Shown in pieces: positions 1 through 6,282 of a DNA stretch of 17,695 nucleotides (positions are counted from its first letter, which is position 1; each line of letters opens with the position of its first letter). Made by a program: the position numbers and the translations under genes. The notes below the pieces were generated by a model, which was not told where the DNA came from, did not search any database, and worked only from the letters and a program-made list of their open reading frames with translations. The stretch is from Thermoleophilia bacterium (GTDB lineage: Bacteria; Actinomycetota; Thermoleophilia; Gaiellales; Gaiellaceae). The stretch covers positions 1 through 17,695 of the forward strand of contig JADLFG010000046.1 of assembly GCA_020845695.1 (NCBI GenBank), given 5' to 3'.

Positions 1-203
1 GCTAAAGGCGCGCAGCGTGCCCGGGTAATCACGGCCGGCAAGCGGGACATCCACGCCAACCAGGATCGCAGCCGGACAAGACGGAATCGGCACAAAGGGG
101 CGTCACGCGGATACCCCACTGCAGGCAAATTGGCGCGACCGAGGACGCCGCCTGGCGCCGCTTTGCAGCCGCCAGAGCTGTGCGGTATTCCCCGGACGGT
201 GCA
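1..203. other. Intergenic, no gene seen
   Basis: No convincing coding frame is visible. Composition is less GC-biased than the genes and stops occur in several frames. The only structure noticed is a weak inverted repeat, a 6-bp stem (152-157 with 170-175) around a 12-nt loop, just past the stop of the minus-strand permease. It could act as a weak terminator for that gene, but there is no U-tract, so this is a guess. Confidence 0.5.
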
Positions 204-1031
204 CTAGGTGCCGGCGGCGGCGATGCCGCTGACCGCGACGATCACGAGCCCGACGCCGAGTTGCTGGCGGCGCAGCAGCCGCTCCCCCGACAGCAGCCCG
301 AGCAGGACGGCGACGGTCGCGAACTGGGCGGCGAGCACGCCGGCGACGGCTACCGGCCCACGCTCGGCCGCGGCGAAGTAGAGGAGGTAGGCAGCCGAGT
401 CGCCGACGCCCCAGGCGGCGACGCGCCAGGGGTCGCGTGTCCACGAGCGCCAGGCCCCGGTCGCTGCGGCGAGCGGCAGCGTGAGGGCGACGCCGGCGGC
501 GCGGACGAGCAGGAAGCCCCAGTAGACGCCGAGGTCGTCGGCGACCGGCGCACTTAGAACGAGGATCGCGCCCCAGATCGCCGCCGCCGCCGCCGCGGGC
601 AGGACGGTCGCGCGGCCGCCGCCGCGCCCCATCGCGGCGAGCACGACCCCGGCGACCGCAACCGGGACGAACGCGCCGACGAGACCGCCGGGGCGCTCCC
701 CGGCGGCGATCGCGAGCAGGGCTGCGATCCCGCCCTCGCAGGCGATGATCGGGGCGACGATCGAGACTGCGCCGTCCCGGAAAGCCCGGAAGCCGAGGTA
801 GTAGGCGAGCGCGGAGCCGCCGCCGAGCAGCACTCCGAGCAGGAGCCCGCGCGAGGTCCACTCCGGCCCCCCGACGAAGAGAGCGGCCGGCGCCGTGAGC
901 ACGAGCCCGATCGCCATCGAGCCGAAGACGGTCGGCAGCGGCCCGGCACTTCGGGTCGCCTGGGCGAGCGACACGTCGGGGGCGCCCCAGCAGACCGCGC
1001 AGAGGACGCCGAGGAGGACGGTCAGCTCCAC
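204..1031 (-). CDS. EamA/DMT-family permease
   Basis: A 275-aa integral membrane protein of the drug/metabolite transporter superfamily. It is almost wholly hydrophobic, with about ten predicted membrane helices arranged as two EamA repeats (roughly residues 3-135 and 145-272). Each repeat ends in the short basic loop and hydrophobic hairpin usual for the family, such as the YLGFRAF segment near residue 78 and the LLSGERLLRR segment near the C-terminus. The substrate cannot be told from sequence; members export amino acids, metabolites or drugs. The start is GTG at 1031. There is no Shine-Dalgarno, but a TACTGT -10 box lies 8 nt upstream, so the transcript is probably leaderless. It is a separate unit from the upstream 77-aa gene, because a GC-rich hairpin lies between them. 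A second, divergent EamA protein is encoded at 1389-2258. Confidence 0.9.
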   Translation of the reverse strand: MELTVLLGVLCAVCWGAPDVSLAQATRSAGPLPTVFGSMAIGLVLTAPAALFVGGPEWTSRGLLLGVLLGGGSALAYYLGFRAFRDGAVSIVAPIIACEGGIAALLAIAAGERPGGLVGAFVPVAVAGVVLAAMGRGGGRATVLPAAAAAAIWGAILVLSAPVADDLGVYWGFLLVRAAGVALTLPLAAATGAWRSWTRDPWRVAAWGVGDSAAYLLYFAAAERGPVAVAGVLAAQFATVAVLLGLLSGERLLRRQQLGVGLVIVAVSGIAAAGT

Positions 1032-1039
1032 GCGAGCGG

Positions 1040-1045
1040 ACAGTA
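1040..1045 (-). promoter_or_regulatory. Leaderless -10 box for EamA permease
   Basis: The minus strand reads GCTACTGT, then 8 nt, then the GTG start at 1031. TACTGT fits the TAnnnT -10 consensus, and the spacing places the transcription start at or next to the GTG. The same GCTAnnnT arrangement precedes other genes in this window (9305-9310, 9294-9299 and 13968-13973), which strengthens the call. No -35 was identified. Confidence 0.45.
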
Positions 1046-1064
1046 GCGGCGCCCGGCCAGGTCT

Positions 1065-1094
1065 GCCCGGCCGGGGGGAGAGTCCCGGCCGGGC
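1065..1094 (-). terminator. GC-rich hairpin terminator
   Basis: A perfect 11-bp inverted repeat (1065-1075 with 1084-1094, arms GCCCGGCCGGG and CCCGGCCGGGC) encloses an 8-nt loop. It lies 15 nt beyond the stop of the minus-strand 77-aa gene and before the promoter of the EamA permease. It has no U-tract, as is common for actinobacterial hairpin terminators. It probably ends the transcript of the DUF2249 cluster. Being symmetric, it could also act on the other strand, but no plus-strand gene is present here. Confidence 0.55.
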
Positions 1095-1109
1095 TTCCCT
1101 CGCCGCCGC

Positions 1110-1343
1110 CTAGCCCTGGGGCCGTCCGCCGCGCAGCTCGGCGACGCGGATGATCTCGTCCCAGCGGCCCTTGCCGAAGCGACCGGCCCGCTCGCGACCC
1201 TGCTCGGCCAGATCGCGGATCTGCCGCTCCGCATCCGGGTCGTGCGTGCGGTAGGCCGCGTCGGTGAGGAGGCGGGCGGCCTCCTTGTCATGGCCGGCGG
1301 CGAGCTCACGGCGGGCCTCCGCGATGCTCTGGGCGACGTCCAT
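1110..1343 (-). CDS. Small helical protein, unknown function
   Basis: A 77-aa soluble, charged, probably all-helical protein of unknown function. Residues 1-55 resemble a single TPR-like helical pair (alanine- and leucine-spaced, AEARRELAAG then EAARLLTDAAYR), but one repeat is too little to assign a family. The C-terminal half contains a GRFGKGRWDEIIRVAEL segment. The start is ATG at 1343, because a near-perfect Shine-Dalgarno AAGGAGGTGA (1349-1358) sits 5 nt upstream. The in-frame GTG at 1352 lies inside that ribosome-binding site and is rejected. It lies 45 nt after the EamA permease with no terminator between them, so it may be the last gene of the DUF2249 cluster. A TAGAAT box (1379-1384) could also drive it alone. 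Confidence 0.75.
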   Translation of the reverse strand: MDVAQSIAEARRELAAGHDKEAARLLTDAAYRTHDPDAERQIRDLAEQGRERAGRFGKGRWDEIIRVAELRGGRPQG

Positions 1344-1378
1344 CGTCGTCACCTCCTTCGATCGTCGCCTCGTGCCGT

Positions 1379-1384
1379 ATTCTA
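1379..1384 (-). promoter_or_regulatory. Possible -10 box before 77-aa gene
   Basis: The minus strand reads TAGAAT in an AT-richer patch, about 20 nt before the Shine-Dalgarno of the 77-aa gene. It is a good match to a -10 hexamer. No -35 is recognisable, since the position where it would lie is inside the end of the preceding permease gene. Confidence 0.35.
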
Positions 1385-1388
1385 CAAT

Positions 1389-2258
1389 CTACGCCCCCGG
1401 GTCGCCACCCCCGGGCTCCCGCGCGAACACGACGACGGCGGCGACGATGAGCGCCCCTCCCATGAGCTGGATCACGGTGAGCGCCTCGCCGAGCACGGCC
1501 CAGCCCAGGACCACTGCCGTGAGCGGCTCGCCGTTGGCGAGGATCGCAGCCGAGCTGGCGCCGACGCGCCGCATGCCGCTGTAGAAGAGCATCACCGCGA
1601 GGGAGGCGCTGATGACGGCCGCCGCGACCGCCCACCCCCAGGCGGCCGCCGCCGGGGGCGCCTCCGGGGGGACGACGGCGACCGCGCCGGCGAGTGCCAG
1701 CGCCGGCCCCGTGAAGGTGAGAGCACTCAGCCATAGAGGCGCGAGCCCGTGCCCGACCATGAGCTGGCGGCTCGCCAGGACCACCACCGCGACCGACACG
1801 CCGCCGACGAGGCCGAGCACCACGCCGGTCAAGGACACGTCCTGAGGCAGGCCCACGATCAGGGCGATCCCGCCCAGGCCGGCCCCGACGGCCACCGCCC
1901 GGACCCGCCCGAGAGCCTCGCCGAAGAGAAGCGCCGCGGCGACCGTCACGAGCAGCGGGTAGACGTAGAACGCCAGCGTCACAAGGCCGATCGGCGCGCG
2001 GGCGAAGCCCTCGAAGAGCGCGACCCCGGCGCCGAGCTGGAAGGCGCCGACGGCGAGCGCGGCGAGCGCGAGCCGCCGGCCCGGCCGCCGTGCCCGCACG
2101 ACCAGAGCGACCGCGCAGAGTAGCGGCCCGGCGATGCAGAAGCGCAGCACGAGCAGCGTGTACGGGTCGCCGCCCTCTTCGTAGAAGAACCTGGAGAACA
2201 GGCCAAGCGTGCCGAAGCACGCCGCGGCCGCGAGGACGGTCAGATGCCCGCGACTCAG
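1389..2258 (-). CDS. EamA/DMT-family permease, probable CTG start
   Basis: An integral membrane permease with ten predicted helices in two EamA repeats, 289 aa if read from CTG at 2258. The second repeat ends with the family-typical EPLTAVVLGWAVLGEAL stretch. Substrate unknown. The first ordinary start in frame is GTG at 2150, but that would delete helix 1. The 36 codons upstream encode a textbook EamA N-terminus (HLTVLAAAACFGTLGLFSRF). No ATG, GTG or TTG occurs in frame in that stretch, whereas CTG at 2258 has GAGGA (2268-2272) 9 nt upstream. CTG initiation is therefore inferred; a sequencing error hiding a normal start is the alternative. The gene follows the cupin stop by 31 nt on the same strand and is probably co-transcribed with it, so it may export a product of this cluster. 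Confidence 0.85.
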   Translation of the reverse strand: MSRGHLTVLAAAACFGTLGLFSRFFYEEGGDPYTLLVLRFCIAGPLLCAVALVVRARRPGRRLALAALAVGAFQLGAGVALFEGFARAPIGLVTLAFYVYPLLVTVAAALLFGEALGRVRAVAVGAGLGGIALIVGLPQDVSLTGVVLGLVGGVSVAVVVLASRQLMVGHGLAPLWLSALTFTGPALALAGAVAVVPPEAPPAAAAWGWAVAAAVISASLAVMLFYSGMRRVGASSAAILANGEPLTAVVLGWAVLGEALTVIQLMGGALIVAAVVVFAREPGGGDPGA

Positions 2259-2289
2259 CGGCGGAGATCCTCGAGGCGGAGGCGCCCTC

Positions 2290-2667
2290 TCAAGCCCGGG
2301 CGGGCGTGCTCGGAAGCGCGATCGTGAGCAGGAACGCGGCGCCGTCGGTTGAGGCGACCGAGTGCCTGACTCCGGCCCCGAGCGTGAGCAGCTCGTCCGG
2401 GCCGAGCTCGTGCTCTCGACCGACCGCCGCGACCCGGATCCGGCCGTCGAGTGGCTGGAGCGTGGCCGGGCCGTCCGCGCCGTGCTCGGCGATGGAGCCG
2501 CCGGGACCGACGACGACCAGCGTCACCCGCAGCGGCCCGTCCTTGAGCAGGGTACGCGCGTTGCGCCCACCTTCTCCGACCAGCGCGGGATCGTCCGTTC
2601 GCTCCCGCTCCGCCCGCAGGTCGAATACGCGCGCTGCGGGGGCGAGCTCGCGGTCGACCGGGCTCAC
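2290..2667 (-). CDS. Cupin-domain protein
   Basis: A 125-aa protein with a single small beta-barrel cupin domain at about residues 40-120. Visible cupin features are the first-motif region GPGGSIAEHG (His62), the DGRIRVAAVG turn and the second-motif region LGAGVRHSV (His102). The usual second motif-1 histidine and glutamate are not obvious, so metal binding is likely weak or altered. Cupins of this size act as sensors, dioxygenase-like enzymes or binding proteins, and the role here is unknown. The GTG start at 2667 overlaps the TGA of the upstream DUF2249 gene as GTGA, which implies translational coupling. A longer open frame upstream is only the shadow of that gene. Its place in the cluster suggests a function in the same stress or metabolite response. 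Confidence 0.85.
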   Translation of the reverse strand: MSPVDRELAPAARVFDLRAERERTDDPALVGEGGRNARTLLKDGPLRVTLVVVGPGGSIAEHGADGPATLQPLDGRIRVAAVGREHELGPDELLTLGAGVRHSVASTDGAAFLLTIALPSTPARA

Positions 2668-2918
2668 GGCGCCGCCCCCGCCGCCGCGCGCTTCTTCACC
2701 TGCACGCGCCAGGTGACTGGGCCGGCCTCGAGGTAGTCGAACGTGAAGGCGGCATCGCCGCGGGTCGCCTTGAGCGTGTAGTACATGCAACGCGGGTCGT
2801 GGTCGACCGTGAGCTCGAGCGTCTCGCCCGCGGCGAGGCTCTCGTAGGCGCCCATGATCCGCTCGAAGCGGTCCTTCGGCTCCACCGGCCGGATGTCGAG
2901 CTCGATCGTCTGACTCAC
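2664..2918 (-). CDS. Small DUF2249 protein (copy 2)
   Basis: An 84-aa protein consisting of one DUF2249 domain. It contains LDIRP at residues 7-11, a DHDP motif at 39-42 and the EAGPVTWRVQV strand near the end, all typical of the family. DUF2249 is a small alpha/beta fold of unknown biochemical role, often found near hemerythrin-like, nitric-oxide and Fe-S genes. The GTG start at 2918 overlaps the preceding stop as GTGA and has a good Shine-Dalgarno, GGGAGG, 6 nt upstream inside the end of the TIM-barrel gene. It shares the DHDP position with the 77-aa DUF2249 protein at 3619-3852 but lacks the KPLRYQ that follows it there (it has RCMYYT), so the two are divergent paralogues and not a recent duplication. 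Confidence 0.93.
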   Translation of the reverse strand: MSQTIELDIRPVEPKDRFERIMGAYESLAAGETLELTVDHDPRCMYYTLKATRGDAAFTFDYLEAGPVTWRVQVKKRAAAGAAP

Positions 2919-3619
2919 GTGTCACCTCCCGGTGTGACCGTCAGAAGGGGCAATGAGGTCGCCTTGCTGCCGCAGCCCCAGCCGCCGCCACGCCGAAGCC
3001 ACGTCTGCCAGGCGACACGGTAGCGGCTCGAGGTGGGCGTGAGCACGACCGCGCCCCCGTACCCGGCGAGCGCGAGCTGCCCCATCAGCTCGCCGATCCC
3101 CTGCCCGGCCTGTCCGAGCGCCTCCGGGCCGCCGCCGGCGAGCCGGACGATGGCGAGGCGCGGGCGGAGGCGACCGAGCAGGGCCGCCGCCCGCTCGCCC
3201 AGGCCGCCGGCCGCCGGGTCGGCGTCCCAGGCCGCCTCGACGCCATCGGGGAGCTCCTGGCCCTCACCGCCGGCCGGATCGCCGAGGACGACGGCGGCGC
3301 GGGCGCCCAGCCCGGCGATCCGGGCTGCGCGGGCGGCAGCGGCGGGGCCAGCGAGGAGGACGGGCGCACCGAGGCTGCGAGACAGCGCGGCCAGCTCGGC
3401 GTCGCCGGCGGCCCCGTCGGTTCGGTAGCCGGCGATCCCGACTCCCGCCGCGACTGCACGCTCCGACGCTGCCCGCAGGAGCGCGACGTCGCCCGGGACG
3501 ACCCCGTGCGCGTCGCCCTCTCGCAGCTCGAGCGCGGCGAGGCCGCGCCGCCGGCAGGCGTCGAGCAGCTCCTCGAGCGAAGCGTCCGGGGCCGCGGCGG
3601 AGCTGAGCCCGAGCCGCAT
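2915..3619 (-). CDS. Xylose-isomerase-like TIM-barrel protein
   Basis: A 234-aa protein resembling the sugar phosphate isomerase/epimerase (AP_endonuc_2) TIM-barrel superfamily. It starts MRLGLSSAA (strand 1), followed by SLEELLDACRRRGLAALELREG, the usual first helix and second strand. Alternating Ala/Leu-rich helices and short strands run through residues 45-200. The protein is shorter than most enzymes of the family (about 260-290 aa) and has essentially one histidine, so the usual metal ligands are not apparent. The C-terminus carries an unusual RGGGWGCGSKA stretch. Catalytic activity is therefore doubtful, and it could be a binding or scaffold protein. The ATG at 3619 overlaps the preceding stop as TGATG. 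The last codons run over the ribosome-binding site of the following DUF2249 gene, which ties their translation together. Confidence 0.82.
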   Translation of the reverse strand: MRLGLSSAAAPDASLEELLDACRRRGLAALELREGDAHGVVPGDVALLRAASERAVAAGVGIAGYRTDGAAGDAELAALSRSLGAPVLLAGPAAAARAARIAGLGARAAVVLGDPAGGEGQELPDGVEAAWDADPAAGGLGERAAALLGRLRPRLAIVRLAGGGPEALGQAGQGIGELMGQLALAGYGGAVVLTPTSSRYRVAWQTWLRRGGGWGCGSKATSLPLLTVTPGGDT

Positions 3620-3852
3620 CAGCGCGTCTTCGAGATCTGGACGCGCCAGACCTCGGGGCCCTGCTCGAGGTACTCCCAGCCGAACTCGCCCTCGTGCTCG
3701 AACTCGAACTGGTAGCGAAGCGGCTTGGGATCGTGGTCGTTGACGAGCACGAACGCCTCGCCGGGCGCGAGCGCCGCGAAGGTCTGGAAGATGGTGGGGT
3801 GCTTCTCGGGGGGCGGGATCACCCGCACGTCGAGGGTGCGCTCTGCGCTCAT
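3619..3852 (-). CDS. Small DUF2249 protein (copy 1)
   Basis: A 77-aa single-domain DUF2249 protein and the most canonical copy in the window. It has LDVRVIPPPEKHP at residues 7-19, NDHDPKPLRYQ at 38-48 and a closing WEYLEQGPEVWRVQI. The conserved DHDP-KPLRYQ block suggests a ligand- or metal-binding loop, although no function has been proven for the family. The start is ATG at 3852, overlapping the upstream stop as ATGA. A strong GAGGAGAGGA ribosome-binding site lies 8 nt before it inside the preceding gene. Genes on both sides on this strand belong to the same cluster. Related small DUF2249 proteins are known beside hemerythrin-like and nitrogen-oxide genes, which supports a redox or nitrosative-stress role by association only. 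Confidence 0.95.
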   Translation of the reverse strand: MSAERTLDVRVIPPPEKHPTIFQTFAALAPGEAFVLVNDHDPKPLRYQFEFEHEGEFGWEYLEQGPEVWRVQISKTR

Positions 3853-4691
3853 CGGTCGGTCCTCTCCTCTCGGTCGGTTGCGTTGTCGCCGGCTGCGCGG
3901 CGGATGACCGCGCGCACGAGCCCGGGCTCCTGCTCGCGGATCTGGTAGACGAAGCCCCGCTCGTCGAGCAGGGGCAGCAGGAACTCGGGCACGCGCACGT
4001 TGATCTGGACGAGCGTGCCGCCCTCGGGCAGCTCCTCGAGCGCGGCCAGTGTCCGCAGCATCGGCTCGGGCGGCTCGAGGCCGCGCACGTCGAGGACGGT
4101 CGCGCCGTCCTCCTGCTCGATGCTGACCGGAGCAGGGGCGGCCTGCGGCGCGGGGGTGCGGCCGGGCGCGGCGAAGAACCAGACCCGCCAGTCGTCGTCG
4201 GCCAGCCGCTCGGTGTGATGGTCGAGACCCTGGGCGCCGAGGACGTCGGAGAGCGGGACGGGCTCGAAGATCGCCAGGACGACGAGCGCGCCGCCCTCGG
4301 GGACGTCGCGGCGGCTCGCCATGATCCGGCTGAACGGCTCGCGGCCGGCGCGCAGGTCCTCGCGCACGTCGACCTCGACGATCTTCTCCGCCGGGAGCTC
4401 GCGCAGGGCGGCGGGTAGCTCGGCCGCTGGCGGCGCGGCCGGCCGTGACCGGGCGAGCGGCTCCGCGGCTGCGTCGGCGCCCGCGCCGGCGTTCAGCCGC
4501 CGGACGAGCTCGTCCGGGTCGACACCGGCGATCCGCGCGGCCTGCTCGACCGTGACGAGCCGCGACATCACTTTGCGCAGGCGCGGGTTGCGCAGCTTCT
4601 CGAACGCGGGCGAGACGCTCGTGAACACGTCGATCAGCGCCTCGTCGTGACGCAGCACCGCGGACACCCGATCGTCCTTTCGGATCACCAT
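3849..4691 (-). CDS. DUF1858-DUF2249-DUF2249 protein
   Basis: A 280-aa soluble three-domain protein. Residues 9-67 match DUF1858 (related to the N-terminal ScdA/Ric-type domain), with [20 protein letters not shown] and a [12 protein letters not shown] helix. An Ala/Pro-rich linker follows (about 68-100). A first DUF2249 domain (about 105-176) has [11 protein letters not shown] in place of the DHDP motif, and a second DUF2249 (about 197-267) opens [12 protein letters not shown]. Domain order and size fit DUF1858/DUF2249 proteins found near Fe-S repair genes. ATG at 4691 and GTG at 4688 are in frame as ATGGTGA; the GTG would give the 4-nt overlap seen elsewhere in the cluster. A GAGGAGGGG ribosome-binding site precedes both. 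The frame stays open about 1.2 kb further upstream, but that part is antisense-like shadow of the membrane-protein gene. Confidence 0.92.
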   Translation of the reverse strand: MVIRKDDRVSAVLRHDEALIDVFTSVSPAFEKLRNPRLRKVMSRLVTVEQAARIAGVDPDELVRRLNAGAGADAAAEPLARSRPAAPPAAELPAALRELPAEKIVEVDVREDLRAGREPFSRIMASRRDVPEGGALVVLAIFEPVPLSDVLGAQGLDHHTERLADDDWRVWFFAAPGRTPAPQAAPAPVSIEQEDGATVLDVRGLEPPEPMLRTLAALEELPEGGTLVQINVRVPEFLLPLLDERGFVYQIREQEPGLVRAVIRRAAGDNATDREERTDR

Positions 4692-4990
4692 GCCCCCTCC
4701 TCGATCATGCTCGGGTTCCAGGCCGGCTCCCAGACGAGGTCGGGCTCCACGGAGGTGACGCCGGGGAGCGGCTCGACCGCCCGGACGATCGCGTCCGTGA
4801 TCAGGCCCTCGAGCGGGCAGCCGGGAGTGGTGAGGCTGTAGGTGACCCTGACCGCGCCCCCGTCGAGCTCGACCGCGTAGACGAGTCCGAGCGTGACGAT
4901 GTCGAGCCCGATCTCGGGATCGATCACCGTCCGCAGAGCCTCGCGGACGAGCGCGTCGAGCGCGGCGTCGTCGAGCGGCTCGTCGTTCAC
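4685..4990 (-). CDS. MIP18/SufT-like DUF59 protein
   Basis: A 101-aa protein of the MIP18 (DUF59, PaaD/SufT-like) family, which acts in Fe-S cluster assembly or delivery in the cytoplasm. Visible hallmarks are [15 protein letters not shown] (residues 24-38), the reactive-cysteine loop TTPGCPLEG with Cys58, and the [11 protein letters not shown] block near residues 86-95. Length is normal for a single-domain member. The GTG start at 4990 overlaps the TGA of the membrane-protein gene as GTGA, and AAGGAGG lies about 5 nt upstream. Finding it directly after the membrane protein and before the DUF1858/DUF2249 protein suggests it matures an Fe-S or related metal centre for this cluster or its regulator. 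Whether it is a true SufT cannot be decided here, and no other suf gene is in the window. Confidence 0.93.
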   Translation of the reverse strand: MNDEPLDDAALDALVREALRTVIDPEIGLDIVTLGLVYAVELDGGAVRVTYSLTTPGCPLEGLITDAIVRAVEPLPGVTSVEPDLVWEPAWNPSMIEEGAW

Positions 4991-6282
4991 GGCTTCCTCC
5001 TTGCCAGTTGCAGCATTTGCGTCCCCTGGATCGCGACGCCCGCGGCGAAAAGCGCCGCCGCGCCCCGGGCCGCGTCACCCTGCCCGGCCGCAACGGTAGC
5101 GACCAGAGCGACGGCCCCGCCCGCGAGCAGCGCCGCCGCCGCCCAGGCGGCCCGGGTCGAGTAGAGCTCGACGACGCGCGGCACGGGCCGGCGCCCGGCC
5201 AGGCGGCCGAAGCGGTGGTACCAGACGAGGAACGGGACGATCTTGTAGGCGTGGGCCGCCACGAACAGGGAGAGACCGAGCAGGAGCGCGGCGACGTAGC
5301 TCGTGTAGCCGCGGGGCGTGGCCCAGGTCGAGAGGGCGACGAGGCCGAGCACGAGCCCGGCGGCGAGCAGGGCGAGCGCGACGGCGGCGAGGCGCAGGCC
5401 CGGGTCGAGCGCGGGCCGGTGGCGGTGGCGGTAGAACTGCCGCGCCTGCGCGAGGAAGCTGGCGAGCCCCGCTGCGAGCAGCGCGACCGGGAGCCAGCGC
5501 GCCGTGGCGGCCGGGCCGCCCCCGTGGGAGGCGAGCAGCACCACCGACCCGGCGGTGAGCAGCGCGACCGCGGCTTTCGCGAAGCGGCTGCCGGCACCGT
5601 GGCTGAGCAGGAACATCGGCAGGAGACGGTGGGCGACGCCGACGACGACGAGCAGCACCCAGCCGGCGAGGGCGACGTGGAGGTGGGTCCCGAGCGCGTC
5701 GAGGCGGCCGCCGGCAAGGTAGCCGGCGTCGAGGTTGCCGGCGAGCAGGATTCCGAGCGCGAGCGTGGCGAGGAGGAAGCAGTCGGCGCCCGCGAGCGCC
5801 CACCAGGTGAGGTCGCGCCGCGCGGAGCGCCGCAGGGTGAGGGCGAGGTTGCCGGCGAAGGCGAGGATCCCGGCACCGAACGTGGCGGCTCCGGCAAGCA
5901 TTACCCCGGAGGCGTCGAAGACGAGGCCGCAGACGAAGAGCGCAAGCCCGGGCACGTGGAGCGCGAAGGCGACGTGACCGAGGCGCACGGAGCGGATCGG
6001 CTCACCGAGCGCGACGGGCACGAACTGGTAGAGAGCGCCCATGATCGTCGTCGTGATCCAGCCGAGGCCGAACAGGTGCGCGACCGCGACCACCCGGGGG
6101 AGCGGGTACCCGCCGAGGGCCAGGTCGGGGGCAACGGCCACGGCGCCCGCCGCGGCGGCCGCGAGGAAGACGAAGGCGGCGGCGAAGTGCTCGCCGGGCA
6201 GGCGAAACGGGGGCGACTTCGCGCTCGCGAGCCCGCTCGCTCCCGGTCTCGGCGGCGCGGGTGCCTGCGCGGCGGCGGTCAC
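4987..6282 (-). CDS. Heme-copper oxidase-like/NnrS-like membrane protein
   Basis: A 431-aa polytopic membrane protein with about twelve predicted helices. The segment [23 protein letters not shown] (His69, TM2) resembles the heme-ligating region of cytochrome oxidase subunit I and of NnrS. Further histidines lie at helix ends: His200/His202 in [11 protein letters not shown], His218/His228 around [10 protein letters not shown], and His344/His356 in [14 protein letters not shown]. The adjacent His-His pair of a true CuB site is not seen, so this is probably not a respiratory oxidase. A heme- and/or copper-binding membrane protein dealing with nitric oxide or a metal is more likely (inference). 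The GTG at 6282 overlaps the regulator stop as GTGA. An N-terminal Pro/Ala-rich tail of about 30 residues precedes the first helix. The identity could equally be an uncharacterised membrane family. Confidence 0.88.
   Translation of the reverse strand: MTAAAQAPAPPRPGASGLASAKSPPFRLPGEHFAAAFVFLAAAAAGAVAVAPDLALGGYPLPRVVAVAHLFGLGWITTTIMGALYQFVPVALGEPIRSVRLGHVAFALHVPGLALFVCGLVFDASGVMLAGAATFGAGILAFAGNLALTLRRSARRDLTWWALAGADCFLLATLALGILLAGNLDAGYLAGGRLDALGTHLHVALAGWVLLVVVGVAHRLLPMFLLSHGAGSRFAKAAVALLTAGSVVLLASHGGGPAATARWLPVALLAAGLASFLAQARQFYRHRHRPALDPGLRLAAVALALLAAGLVLGLVALSTWATPRGYTSYVAALLLGLSLFVAAHAYKIVPFLVWYHRFGRLAGRRPVPRVVELYSTRAAWAAAALLAGGAVALVATVAAGQGDAARGAAALFAAGVAIQGTQMLQLARRKP

Noticed and set aside
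4692..5897. Upstream continuation of the DUF1858-DUF2249 reading frame
   Set aside because: The part above 4691 is Ser/Arg/Pro-rich nonsense overlapping the MIP18 and membrane-protein genes. The real start has its own ribosome-binding site at 4691/4688.
4987..6282. True respiratory cytochrome oxidase subunit I
   Set aside because: The adjacent His-His pair and other CuB-site hallmarks were not found, length is short, and no other oxidase subunit is encoded nearby.
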